Assembly (NCBI GenBank): GCA_002070205.1
Contig: MWCU01000029.1
Location: 1-41,808 of the forward strand
Direction of reading: 5' to 3'
DNA: 41,808 nucleotides
From: Firmicutes bacterium ADurb.Bin182
GTDB taxonomy: Bacteria; Bacillota; Clostridia; Christensenellales; CAG-138
In this document: in pieces, positions 17,702-24,854 of the stretch
Layout of the letters: every line of letters begins with the position of its first letter
Position numbering within the stretch: the first letter of the stretch is position 1
The notes under the pieces: generated by a model
The model's database searches: none
The model's input: the letters and a program-made list of their open reading frames with translations, nothing else
What the model was told of the DNA's origin: nothing
Translations under genes and position numbers: made by a program

Positions 17702-17833
17702 ATCGGCTGCCTGCGGTTAAAACCGGGAGGAAGCCTTTAATAAGTTATGGATTCGAATGCGGCGCGTCTCGCCATATTTTACCGATATTATTAATAAGAT
17801 GTGAAAAATTATACATTTTTTGAAGGAAAAGTG

Positions 17834-17862
17834 TTGACATTTAAAAATTAATAATTTATACT
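17834..17862 (+). promoter_or_regulatory. sigma-A promoter of the riboswitch/Tad operon 1
   Basis: Perfect TTGACA (17834-17839), a 17-nt spacer and TATACT (17857-17862). The start is expected at about 17869, just before the riboswitch aptamer. Confidence 0.85.
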
Positions 17863-17874
17863 GTAATAAACAAA

Positions 17875-17960
17875 CCAGTAAATAGCAAACTTCCCGAAAG
17901 GGCAGGGCGCAAAGCTAAAGGGTCTAAGGGTGAATGCCTATGACAGCCAGTTGCCGAAGG
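17875..17960 (+). ncRNA. GEMM-I (c-di-GMP-I type) riboswitch aptamer
   Basis: Conserved blocks appear in order: GCAAA (17885-17889), a P2 stem capped by the GAAA tetraloop (17896-17899), CGCAAAGC (17908-17915), an 11-nt-type tetraloop receptor made of TCTAAG (17923-17928) and TATGA (17939-17943), then GACAGCC and TTGCCG (17951-17956). This is the class-I cyclic-dinucleotide aptamer. The base just 5' of GCAAA, equivalent to G20 of the Vc2 RNA, is A (17884). An A here is associated with 3',3'-cGAMP-sensing or promiscuous GEMM-I RNAs. P1 is short (GTAA with TTGC). It lies between a consensus promoter and an intrinsic terminator in the leader of a Tad pilus operon. Confidence 0.92.
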
Positions 17961-17985
17961 TGATGGGTATATGTTGATCTACCTT

Positions 17986-18025
17986 GCAGCTGTCTATCCA
18001 CTTTTAGACGGTTGCTTTATTATTA
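17986..18025 (+). terminator. riboswitch expression-platform terminator
   Basis: An 11-bp stem (17986-17996 with 18005-18015, two G-U pairs) is followed by TTTATTATTAT. Its 5' arm can instead pair with the aptamer's 3' side: CAGTTGC (17948-17954) with GCAGCTG (17986-17992), or GACAGC (17942-17947) with GCTGTC (17989-17994). Ligand binding would hold the aptamer strand and free the terminator, so an OFF switch is predicted. Confidence 0.75.
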
Positions 18026-18067
18026 TGCGGGTATGTTGGCGGTTCATTTGCCTGGTGGAGGAAACAA

Positions 18068-18721
18068 ATGATCAAATACCTGATACCTTCAATAGTGATA
18101 GGGGGGGCTCTCACGGAGGTCATGCGCAGGGTGACTCTCCTGCTCATAAGAAATCGTGCCGGTGAAACGCAAAATCGTCTTATTGCCGGCAAATTCAGCG
18201 CTGTCTTTTGGATTTTGGCGGGAGCCGCACTCTGCGGACTCACGGCGGTTTTGATACCGAACCCTATTGTTTTAAGCATTTCGATCATGTGTATGATGCT
18301 GGTTTTGATCAGCCTTTCCGTTATAGACGCGGATATAAGGAAAATTCCCAATTCTCTTTTGATTGCGTTGCTAGTCATTAAGGCTGCGGCTATATTTGCG
18401 GGCGGGGATATGAACGGATTTACAGTCGCGTTCTGGGGTTTTGGTCTCGGTGCGGGACTTCTGCTTGTATCGCTGTTTCTTCCGCTTGGTTTCGGAATGG
18501 GCGATTTAAAGCTCATTGCCGTAATGGGATTCTGCCTCGGTATTATCGGCTTGCTTCAGGCAGTTGCGATCATGGGAATCGTTATGGGGATTTATACGAT
18601 AATACTGCTTATAACCCGCAAAGGCGGATTGAAAACAAAAGCGGCGCTGGGACCGCCCTTGTCTCTCGGAATGGCTATCACTCTTTTACTGCCGATGACG
18701 GATATTATTTTAAAAAAGTGA
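18068..18721 (+). CDS. tadV: prepilin peptidase (TadV/CpaA, A24 family)
   Basis: A 217-residue polytopic membrane aspartic peptidase that trims the leader of Flp-type prepilins. The two catalytic aspartates are visible: Asp87 (DADIRKIPN) and Asp146 (GMGD). Length suits the short TadV/CpaA class without the N-methylation domain. ATG 18068 follows GGTGGAGG. It is the first gene of the riboswitch-controlled operon. The second Tad cluster has no copy, so this enzyme may process both pilins. Confidence 0.92.
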   Translation: MIKYLIPSIVIGGALTEVMRRVTLLLIRNRAGETQNRLIAGKFSAVFWILAGAALCGLTAVLIPNPIVLSISIMCMMLVLISLSVIDADIRKIPNSLLIALLVIKAAAIFAGGDMNGFTVAFWGFGLGAGLLLVSLFLPLGFGMGDLKLIAVMGFCLGIIGLLQAVAIMGIVMGIYTIILLITRKGGLKTKAALGPPLSLGMAITLLLPMTDIILKK

Positions 18722-18755
18722 AGCATGGAATTTTGCCGGAAAGGGGAACCGAGCG

Positions 18756-18911
18756 ATGAAAAAGATCCGTACAAACGATTTTGATCGTGCAAAGCTGCAG
18801 TATCAATTGCTTATGTGCCTTGTCGCTTTGGTCTTTATTACAGCTTTGTTTATTCTCAGGGAAAGCCTTGACGGTTTTTACGACAGGTTCGGCATGCACC
18901 TGAACTTTTAA
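18756..18911 (+). CDS. small single-pass membrane protein (unknown)
   Basis: A 51-residue open frame starting at ATG 18756 behind AAAGGGG (18740-18746). A basic N-terminus (MKKIRTNDFDRAK) precedes one hydrophobic segment at about residues 18-35, then a polar tail. It matches no family I recognise. Its place between prepilin peptidase and pilin and its good ribosome site make it a likely real gene. The second Tad cluster has no equivalent. Confidence 0.6.
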   Translation: MKKIRTNDFDRAKLQYQLLMCLVALVFITALFILRESLDGFYDRFGMHLNF

Positions 18912-18920
18912 CAGCAGAAC

Positions 18921-18943
18921 GCTTCCGGCAGAAATGCCGGTGC
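18921..18943 (+). promoter_or_regulatory. hairpin upstream of flp-1
   Basis: CCGGCA (18925-18930), a GAAA loop and TGCCGG (18935-18940) make a 6-bp stem, with an outer CGC/GCG clamp across a small internal loop. An A-rich stretch and the strong AAGGAGG site follow. The same design precedes flp-2, so it is likely a 5' stabiliser or processing site for abundant pilin mRNA. Confidence 0.5.
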
Positions 18944-18974
18944 GAATAAAAATAAAACGAAGGAGGACCCCAAA

Positions 18975-19160
18975 ATGTTCAAAAAGATTTGGAAGGACGA
19001 AGACGGCCAGGGAATGGTCGAGTACGGGCTGATTATCGGCTTCGTAGTCATCGTTATCGTCGCAGCTGTTTTGATCTTCGGCGATAAGATTGGAGCTCTG
19101 TTCGAGGACATCGGCGGCAGACTTAATAGTCCCTGGACATCGGCGCCTTCGGGATCATGA
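18975..19160 (+). CDS. flp: Flp pilin (major Tad pilus subunit), cluster 1
   Basis: A 61-residue prepilin. A short leader (MFKKIWKDEDG) precedes the cleavage site, followed by QGMVEYGLI, with Glu at +5 and Tyr at +6 as in the Flp motif. One hydrophobic helix (about 18-36) forms the pilus core, then a short Gly/Pro/Ser-rich tail. AAGGAGG lies about 9 nt upstream. Flanking hairpins suggest high expression relative to its neighbours. Confidence 0.93.
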   Translation: MFKKIWKDEDGQGMVEYGLIIGFVVIVIVAAVLIFGDKIGALFEDIGGRLNSPWTSAPSGS

Positions 19161-19189
19161 TGCAAAACAGCTTGCATCTGTGAAACAAA

Positions 19190-19219
19190 GCGGCCCATCG
19201 CTTTAGCGGAATGGGCCGC
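19190..19219 (+). terminator. hairpin after flp-1 (partial terminator)
   Basis: A perfect 9-bp stem GCGGCCCAT (19190-19198) with ATGGGCCGC (19211-19219) and a 12-nt loop. AAAACCATTTTGTTTTT follows, so the T-rich part is displaced. It could lower read-through into tadE or protect the pilin mRNA 3' end. A similar hairpin follows flp-2. Confidence 0.55.
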
Positions 19220-19255
19220 AAAACCATTTTGTTTTTAGGATTTGCGGTGAAAACT

Positions 19256-19657
19256 ATGCGCTTCAGTAATTTCAAACGTGAGACCGGTCAGGCAATCGTG
19301 GAAGCGGCATTCACGCTGCCGATTCTGCTCCTTGTGTGCTGTGCTATTATCGACTTTGGATGGGTGCTGACAAACCAACTGATGCTGCACAACTGCAGCA
19401 GGGAAGCCGCAAGGCTGGCAGTCGTGAATCCGGAAAAGACCGAGATCGAAATGCAGGCGCTTGTTGAGCAAAAAGCGCGGCAGGTTGTGTTCGTTGGAGA
19501 TCCTTTGGATGTTACCGCAGTTGCGGATTTCACAGCACCGCCGGATATAAAGGTTACCGTAACGAAAAATTTAGAACTGTTGACGCCTGTTGCGGGTATT
19601 TTTTTCGATAATCCGCTCCTTATTCAATCGAGCAGTACGATGTGGATCGGTGAATGA
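19256..19657 (+). CDS. tadE: TadE-like minor pseudopilin, cluster 1
   Basis: A 133-residue protein with a basic leader, then GQAIVEAAFTLPILLLVCC, the TadE-like motif with Glu at +5 and a hydrophobic helix. The stretch LTNQLMLHNCSREAARLAVVN is typical of the family. It is a minor pilin-like assembly factor, probably matured by TadV. ATG 19256 is preferred because it gives the usual short leader; the frame from 19211 starts inside the hairpin. Confidence 0.9.
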   Translation: MRFSNFKRETGQAIVEAAFTLPILLLVCCAIIDFGWVLTNQLMLHNCSREAARLAVVNPEKTEIEMQALVEQKARQVVFVGDPLDVTAVADFTAPPDIKVTVTKNLELLTPVAGIFFDNPLLIQSSSTMWIGE

Positions 19658-19672
19658 GAAAGGACTGGTTTC

Positions 19673-20659
19673 ATGTCAAGGTTTAAAAATATCAAATGTG
19701 AAAACGGTCAAAGCGTGATATTCACGGTTTTAACTATGATCGTTTTTCTGGCTATTAGCGGTCTTGTTATAGATGTGGGCGTTGTTCATGTCCGCTCTTC
19801 CGTGTATCAAAAAGCCGTTGACGCCGCGGTACTCGCAACGTGTACCAAGCTTCCGTTCCCCGTTTCGGGAGAAAACCTTAACAATAAAACCGAATGCAGT
19901 TCACTTTTAAAAGAATACTTGGAGAAAAACGGCGTATCGCTCGAAGATGACATTGTTGAAATCGAGTTCGGTGATGTCAAGAGCGGAAAGTATACAAGCG
20001 TAAAGGCAACTGTGACTACGGAAGTGCCCTATGCGTTCGGCCCTATAATCGGCCTTGAAGGCACAAACGTGACAAAGAGCGCGAAAGCGATGATTCAAGC
20101 CTTTAGAACCTCGACCGGAATGGTGCCCTTGGGAGTTGAGCAATCTGCGTTTGAATCTGCCATGTCGAGCAGCGAGGACGGAGTTATCGGATTTACGGTT
20201 AAAGAAGACGGCGGCGGAGGAACGGGGGGGTTTTACGGCGCTATCGACCTCGACGGCGTCAAAGGCGGAGGAGCTCCGGATTTTGAAGTCTGGCTTGCGT
20301 ACGGTTACGGCGGAGAAATAAGCGTCGGCGACGAACTGCCTGTTGAAAGCGGAAACATGGCGGGTCCCACGTTCACCGGCTTTTCCTCCCGCTTTAATTC
20401 ATGCACGCACGGGGGCTGCACTCCCGAGAATTTCGTTGCGGACTGTCCGAGAGTCGTCCAGCTTATCGTATATAACCCTTCGGCGAAAAATAAATTCATA
20501 AACGTCGCGGGATTCGCTCCGTTCATATTGACGGGGTTCAACGGCAACGGCGAGATTACGGCTTCTTCCATAAACATCAAAACTCAAGTTGGAGATCCTT
20601 CCGACGCTTCGGACACGCTGCCCGGCTTCGGATATTATAAAATCAGTTTAGTGGAGTAA
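19673..20659 (+). CDS. tadG: TadG-like pilus assembly protein, cluster 1
   Basis: A 328-residue protein. An N-terminal Tad domain has a transmembrane helix at about 17-37 and the block YQKAVDAAVLAT. The external part holds a Gly-rich region and the motif GGFYGAIDLDG, then a GYGGEISVGDELPVESGNM segment, which I associate with TadG-like proteins. Four Cys lie in the C-terminal part (CTHGGC and nearby), suitable for disulfides. A GAAAGGA site precedes ATG 19673. It shares its overall plan and its last residues (YKISLVE) with the cluster 2 copy (YKITLVE). Confidence 0.85.
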   Translation: MSRFKNIKCENGQSVIFTVLTMIVFLAISGLVIDVGVVHVRSSVYQKAVDAAVLATCTKLPFPVSGENLNNKTECSSLLKEYLEKNGVSLEDDIVEIEFGDVKSGKYTSVKATVTTEVPYAFGPIIGLEGTNVTKSAKAMIQAFRTSTGMVPLGVEQSAFESAMSSSEDGVIGFTVKEDGGGGTGGFYGAIDLDGVKGGGAPDFEVWLAYGYGGEISVGDELPVESGNMAGPTFTGFSSRFNSCTHGGCTPENFVADCPRVVQLIVYNPSAKNKFINVAGFAPFILTGFNGNGEITASSINIKTQVGDPSDASDTLPGFGYYKISLVE

Positions 20660-20664
20660 CGATC

Positions 20665-21399
20665 GTGAAAAAAGTATATTTGTTATCGGTTATCATGGCT
20701 TTGACCGTAGGCATTGCTGTCTACGTTTTTGCATCTTCGCTGGAGCAAAAGGCGCAGCCCGTCAATATTGAGACAAAAAGCGTGGTAGCTGCGGTTCAGG
20801 ATATCCCGGCCAATACGCTTATCACTGAAGATATGATCAGTCTTGTCAGCCTCCCGGTACAGGCGGTGCACAGAAACGCAGCGACTGACCCAAGCAAAGT
20901 TATCGGCCAGATCACAAAGTATCCTTTGGTGGCCTATGAGCAGATACTCGTTTCCCGGTTGGGCGAATTGGGAGAATCGGCAGATGCGCTGTCTTTTCAA
21001 ATCGAAAATAATTACAGAGCCATCACAGTCGAAGTGAGCGAGGTAACCGGTGTTGCGGGCTATATCGAAGAAGGCGATTATGTTGACATTGTCGCAACGC
21101 TCATGCTTCCTGTGGCGGAAGGCGGAACTTCCTACGCCGTATCGACAATGCTTGCCGAAAATATACTTGTTCTTAAGACCGGCATGAAGCAAGTAAGCGG
21201 AACTGAGGCTCAGACCGTGAGCTATGAATCCGTAACGATGCGCGTAACGCCGGAACAGGCTCTGATGATCAACTACGCGGCCGCCAACGGCAGGCTCAGG
21301 CTGGTTTTAAGGCCCGTGCTCGACGACGCCATTGTACAGCCTGATGATTTTCCTCCGCCCCCTCTGCCGTCACCCCAGGCTCAGAATACGGCGGAATAG
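20665..21399 (+). CDS. cpaB: CpaB/RcpC-like pilus assembly protein (SAF domain), cluster 1
   Basis: A 244-residue protein with one N-terminal membrane segment (about 4-22) and a SAF domain (about 35-100, AVQDIPANTLITEDM), then the RcpC/CpaB domain (RAITVEVSEVTGVAGYIEEGDYVDIVATL). The C-terminus is proline-rich (PPPPLPSP). It starts with GTG 20665, five bases after tadG. Family members act at the cell envelope in Flp pilus assembly. Confidence 0.9.
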   Translation: MKKVYLLSVIMALTVGIAVYVFASSLEQKAQPVNIETKSVVAAVQDIPANTLITEDMISLVSLPVQAVHRNAATDPSKVIGQITKYPLVAYEQILVSRLGELGESADALSFQIENNYRAITVEVSEVTGVAGYIEEGDYVDIVATLMLPVAEGGTSYAVSTMLAENILVLKTGMKQVSGTEAQTVSYESVTMRVTPEQALMINYAAANGRLRLVLRPVLDDAIVQPDDFPPPPLPSPQAQNTAE

Positions 21400-21411
21400 G
21401 AGGTTAACGGT

Positions 21412-22551
21412 ATGGCAAGATTTAAAGTGCTGGCGGTTGTTTCCGATGAAAATTTAAGGGTCGAGATCCGTCAGGCGCTGATGGGTATCGAGAACATTGC
21501 GCTTGTGGGTTTTGCTTCTTTCGATACGTCCCTGATGACCAAAGTCACGGGTTACTCTCCCCATGCGGTTTTGCTTGTTCAGGAGGGCGACGATGCGGGC
21601 GTGTTTGAGTATGCCCGCCAGATATATAAGACTTACCCGGGATGCGCGTTGGTGCTTCTCACCGAGGATATCAGCATCCAATCCATTGAAAAGGCCATGC
21701 TTTCGGGCTTTAGAAAAGTCATGGATATTGCGGATATCGCAACAAAGGAGCTTCCCAACGCGATTTTTCAATCCGTAAGGCTTGAGCAGGGAAGGAACAA
21801 CGAAATCAGAAACGAGTCCCGCGTGATAAGCGTATACGGCACTAAGGGCGGATCGGGCAGAACCACGCTTGCAACAAACCTTGCTACTGCATTTGCTCAG
21901 GATAAGCACAGGACTGCGCTCATAGATTTATGCCTTGTTTACGGAGACGCATCCATCTACCTTGATATAAACGCGAAGGATACCATTTCGGAGCTGGTCC
22001 AGGAACGCGCGGATTTTACCATCGACGATATCAAGAGCTTCTGCATGCAGCATTCAAGCGGTATCAACGTGCTTTGCGCGCCTTCAAGGCCCGAATACGC
22101 CGAGTATGTGACGGGCAAGCATGTTGAAAAGATAATAAACCTTATGAGGCCTTACTATGATTACATCGTAGTCGACCTTCCGTGTGAATTCAACGACTGC
22201 ACGTTGTCGGCCATCGAGAATTCCGATGACGTTCTCGTTGTTACGCTGCCCGAGATATCGTCTCTCCGGAATACGAAGCTTGCGCTGTCGGTATTTAATA
22301 ATCTGCAGCAAATCGAAAAAGTAAAGATAGTCATGAACTGCTGGAAAAAGGGAGCGTTGACTCAAAAGGATTTCGAACGCGTTCTCGAAGTGCCCGTATC
22401 CTTCTCGGTGCCCGAGGACCTCAAAAACGTATCCCTCAGCGTAGAACGCGGGATCCCTTATGTGATCGGAATGCCGAGAAGTCCTATGGCTAGGGCTGTG
22501 CGCGACCTTGTCGTTCATTTCCACGAGCTTCGCGGAGGTGCTGAAGCATGA
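21412..22551 (+). CDS. cpaE: CpaE/TadZ-like ATPase, cluster 1 (Walker A Lys replaced by Arg)
   Basis: A 379-residue protein with an atypical receiver-like domain (about 1-120) and a ParA/MinD-type ATPase domain. The deviant Walker A is KGGSGRTT (145-152): the leading Lys145 is kept, but the P-loop Lys is Arg150 (codon AGA at 21859). TadZ/CpaE proteins place the pilus machine at the pole or at discrete sites. AGGAGG lies upstream of ATG 21412. The stop overlaps cpaF by 4 bp (ATGA). The cluster 2 copy has the normal Lys. Confidence 0.9.
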   Translation: MARFKVLAVVSDENLRVEIRQALMGIENIALVGFASFDTSLMTKVTGYSPHAVLLVQEGDDAGVFEYARQIYKTYPGCALVLLTEDISIQSIEKAMLSGFRKVMDIADIATKELPNAIFQSVRLEQGRNNEIRNESRVISVYGTKGGSGRTTLATNLATAFAQDKHRTALIDLCLVYGDASIYLDINAKDTISELVQERADFTIDDIKSFCMQHSSGINVLCAPSRPEYAEYVTGKHVEKIINLMRPYYDYIVVDLPCEFNDCTLSAIENSDDVLVVTLPEISSLRNTKLALSVFNNLQQIEKVKIVMNCWKKGALTQKDFERVLEVPVSFSVPEDLKNVSLSVERGIPYVIGMPRSPMARAVRDLVVHFHELRGGAEA

Positions 22552-23867
22552 GCCTCCTGCAAAGACTGGACCGAAGCGCGGCTCCTTCCAATTCAGGTAT
22601 TGAGGGGAGCCTGAAACATCCTGCTGCGGATGCGCATTTCAAGCTGAAGGAACGGGTCAGAACGCTGACTATCGATATATTGAATAAGGAGACCAATCCG
22701 GACAGCCAAAGGGTAAGAGCTGCCTTGGACGAAGTGCTCGAAATGGAAGCTCCGGACCTTCCGAGACCGGAACGCACGCGCATAGCGATGGAGCTTGTGG
22801 ACGACATAATCGGCTACGGCCCCCTTGAATCTCTGCTTTCGGACCCGGAAGTTACGGAAATCATGGTAAACGGGCCTGATCAAATGTATGTTGAAAAGAA
22901 AGGCAAGCTGCACAGGATCGATGTTCCTTTCAGGGACAACGATCATGTACTCAATATCATCGACCGGATCGTTTCCTCCATAGGCCGGCATGTCGATGAA
23001 GCAAGCCCGATGGTGGATGCCCGCTTAAAGGACGGCTCGCGCGTGAACGTTATAATACCGCCGCTGTCATTGGTCGGGCCGGTTATTACGATCCGCAAGT
23101 TCTCCAAGATCCCGTTTACTTCGCAGAACCTCATCGAGTTCGGCTCCATATCGCCCAAAATGATGAGTTTTTTGGAGGCGTGCGTTAAGGGAAGGCTTAA
23201 TATCATCATATCGGGAGGTACCGGCAGCGGAAAAACCACGCTTCTCAACGTAATATCAAGCTATATTCCCGAGGACGAGCGCATCGTCACAATCGAGGAC
23301 GCGGCCGAAATCCAGTTGAACCAGGATCACGTGATCACTCTTGAAAGCCGCCCGCCCAATATGGAGGGCAGCGGTCAGGTAACCATCCGCGACCTTGTCA
23401 GAAACGCTCTTCGTATGCGCCCCGACCGCATAATCGTTGGCGAGGTGCGTTCAAGCGAAGCTCTGGACATGCTTCAGGCCATGAACACGGGTCACGACGG
23501 TTCTCTGACGACGACTCACGCCAATTCGCCGCGCGATGCGATGGCGCGTATAGAGACTATGACGATGATGGCGGGCATGGAGCTGCCGCTCAACGCCATA
23601 AGAAATCAAATAGCGTCCGCAATCGATATCGTTGTTCAGCAAACCAGGCTGCGGGACGGCACCCGCAAAGTCACAAGCATAACGGAAGTGACCGGCATGG
23701 AGGGTGACGTCATTTCCATGCAGGAGATATTTACATTCGACACGCAGGGAAGGCTCGACAACCAGGGCAGGTTTATAGGAAAATTCCGGCCGACCGGCGT
23801 TAAACCCCATTGCCTTGAAAAAATACGCAATAACGGAGTTACGGTTGTCGATGATTGGTTCGTATAA
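22548..23867 (+). CDS. cpaF: CpaF/TadA secretion ATPase, cluster 1
   Basis: A 439-residue hexameric type II/IV secretion ATPase that powers Flp pilus assembly. It has a helical N-terminal domain (1-90), the block EIMVNGPDQMYVEKKG, Walker A GGTGSGKT (223-230), an Asp box TIEDAAEIQL, Walker B MRPDRIIVGEVR and the His box TGHDGSLTTTHANSP. Translation is coupled to cpaE by a 4-bp overlap; AGGTG is the ribosome site. Confidence 0.95.
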   Translation: MSLLQRLDRSAAPSNSGIEGSLKHPAADAHFKLKERVRTLTIDILNKETNPDSQRVRAALDEVLEMEAPDLPRPERTRIAMELVDDIIGYGPLESLLSDPEVTEIMVNGPDQMYVEKKGKLHRIDVPFRDNDHVLNIIDRIVSSIGRHVDEASPMVDARLKDGSRVNVIIPPLSLVGPVITIRKFSKIPFTSQNLIEFGSISPKMMSFLEACVKGRLNIIISGGTGSGKTTLLNVISSYIPEDERIVTIEDAAEIQLNQDHVITLESRPPNMEGSGQVTIRDLVRNALRMRPDRIIVGEVRSSEALDMLQAMNTGHDGSLTTTHANSPRDAMARIETMTMMAGMELPLNAIRNQIASAIDIVVQQTRLRDGTRKVTSITEVTGMEGDVISMQEIFTFDTQGRLDNQGRFIGKFRPTGVKPHCLEKIRNNGVTVVDDWFV

Positions 23868-23906
23868 GTTTTTCTCTTAATACTACTTATCCCGGAGGCG
23901 CTTTAA

Positions 23907-24845
23907 TTGGAAACTTTGTTCTTGGTGTTGGCGGTTACGGCTTTAATATTTTTGGTCTGCACGATTTTTTTCGGCAAGCTTTTAGAGGATCGTCTCAGGA
24001 TCAGCCGAAAGCTTGATGAGCTTACCGGTGTTCAGACGGAAGCTGTACGAACCGAAGAAAAACAAAAGCAAAGGCGCAAAAACAAAAAGAAGCCGATAAA
24101 GGTTTCCCGGGTTTTCGCTCAGGAATTGGCGTCCGCCGGAATCAGGATGAGGGCGGAAGAGTTTCTGATAGGTTGGATCGCCTTAGTTGCGGCTCCCACC
24201 GGACTGTTTCTTCTCTTCGACGCTCACCCCGTAACCGTTATTGCCGTATTGATGATCGGGCTTAGCGTACCGCCCGTGCTGGTCAACCGCTCAAAAGCCA
24301 AAAGGCTTGTTGCGTTTGAAAAGCAGTTGGGAGACGCGCTCGTGATGATGGGCAACAGCCTTAAGACCGGAATGACTTTCCAGCAGGCTATGGCTGCAAT
24401 CGGCGAGGAAATGCCGGATCCGTTAGGCAAAGAATTTACTTTGACGGTACGTGAGATCAAAATGGGCGTCAGCATTGATATTGCCTTGGAGAATATGCTG
24501 TCAAGGGTCAAGAGCATGGACCTTCGGCTTATGGTTTCCGCGATATTGATCCAGCGGCAGGTCGGCGGAAACTTATCGGAAATTTTAGAGAATATTTCCG
24601 CAACGATCAGGGACAGGCTGAAGCTTAAAGACGATATCCGCGTCATGACGGCGACAGGGCGCATCAGCGCGCTGGTAGTTGGTTTGATTCCGATATTCAT
24701 CTGCGGGATTTTAATGCTTCTGAATCCCGAGTTTATAATGAAGTTTTTTGAAACGACAATCGGCATCACTTTGCTCGTTATTGCCTGCATCATGGAGATT
24801 ATAGGCTTTATCGTTATCAAAAAAGTTGTTACCATCAAGTATTAG
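23907..24845 (+). CDS. tadB: TadB inner-membrane platform protein, cluster 1
   Basis: A 312-residue T2SSF-domain membrane protein. An N-terminal membrane segment and a basic linker precede two segments at about 90-130, the F domain (GDALVMMGNSLKTGMTFQQAM, about 148-168), and two C-terminal segments. It starts with TTG behind CCCGGAGG, as its paralogue also does. It forms the platform with TadC. Confidence 0.92.
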   Translation: METLFLVLAVTALIFLVCTIFFGKLLEDRLRISRKLDELTGVQTEAVRTEEKQKQRRKNKKKPIKVSRVFAQELASAGIRMRAEEFLIGWIALVAAPTGLFLLFDAHPVTVIAVLMIGLSVPPVLVNRSKAKRLVAFEKQLGDALVMMGNSLKTGMTFQQAMAAIGEEMPDPLGKEFTLTVREIKMGVSIDIALENMLSRVKSMDLRLMVSAILIQRQVGGNLSEILENISATIRDRLKLKDDIRVMTATGRISALVVGLIPIFICGILMLLNPEFIMKFFETTIGITLLVIACIMEIIGFIVIKKVVTIKY

Positions 24846-24854
24846 GAGAATTCT

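Noticed and set aside
17704..17737. Hairpin-like GGTTAAAACC region after the GGDEF gene
   Set aside because: The stem is short and has no T-run; it cannot be called a terminator.
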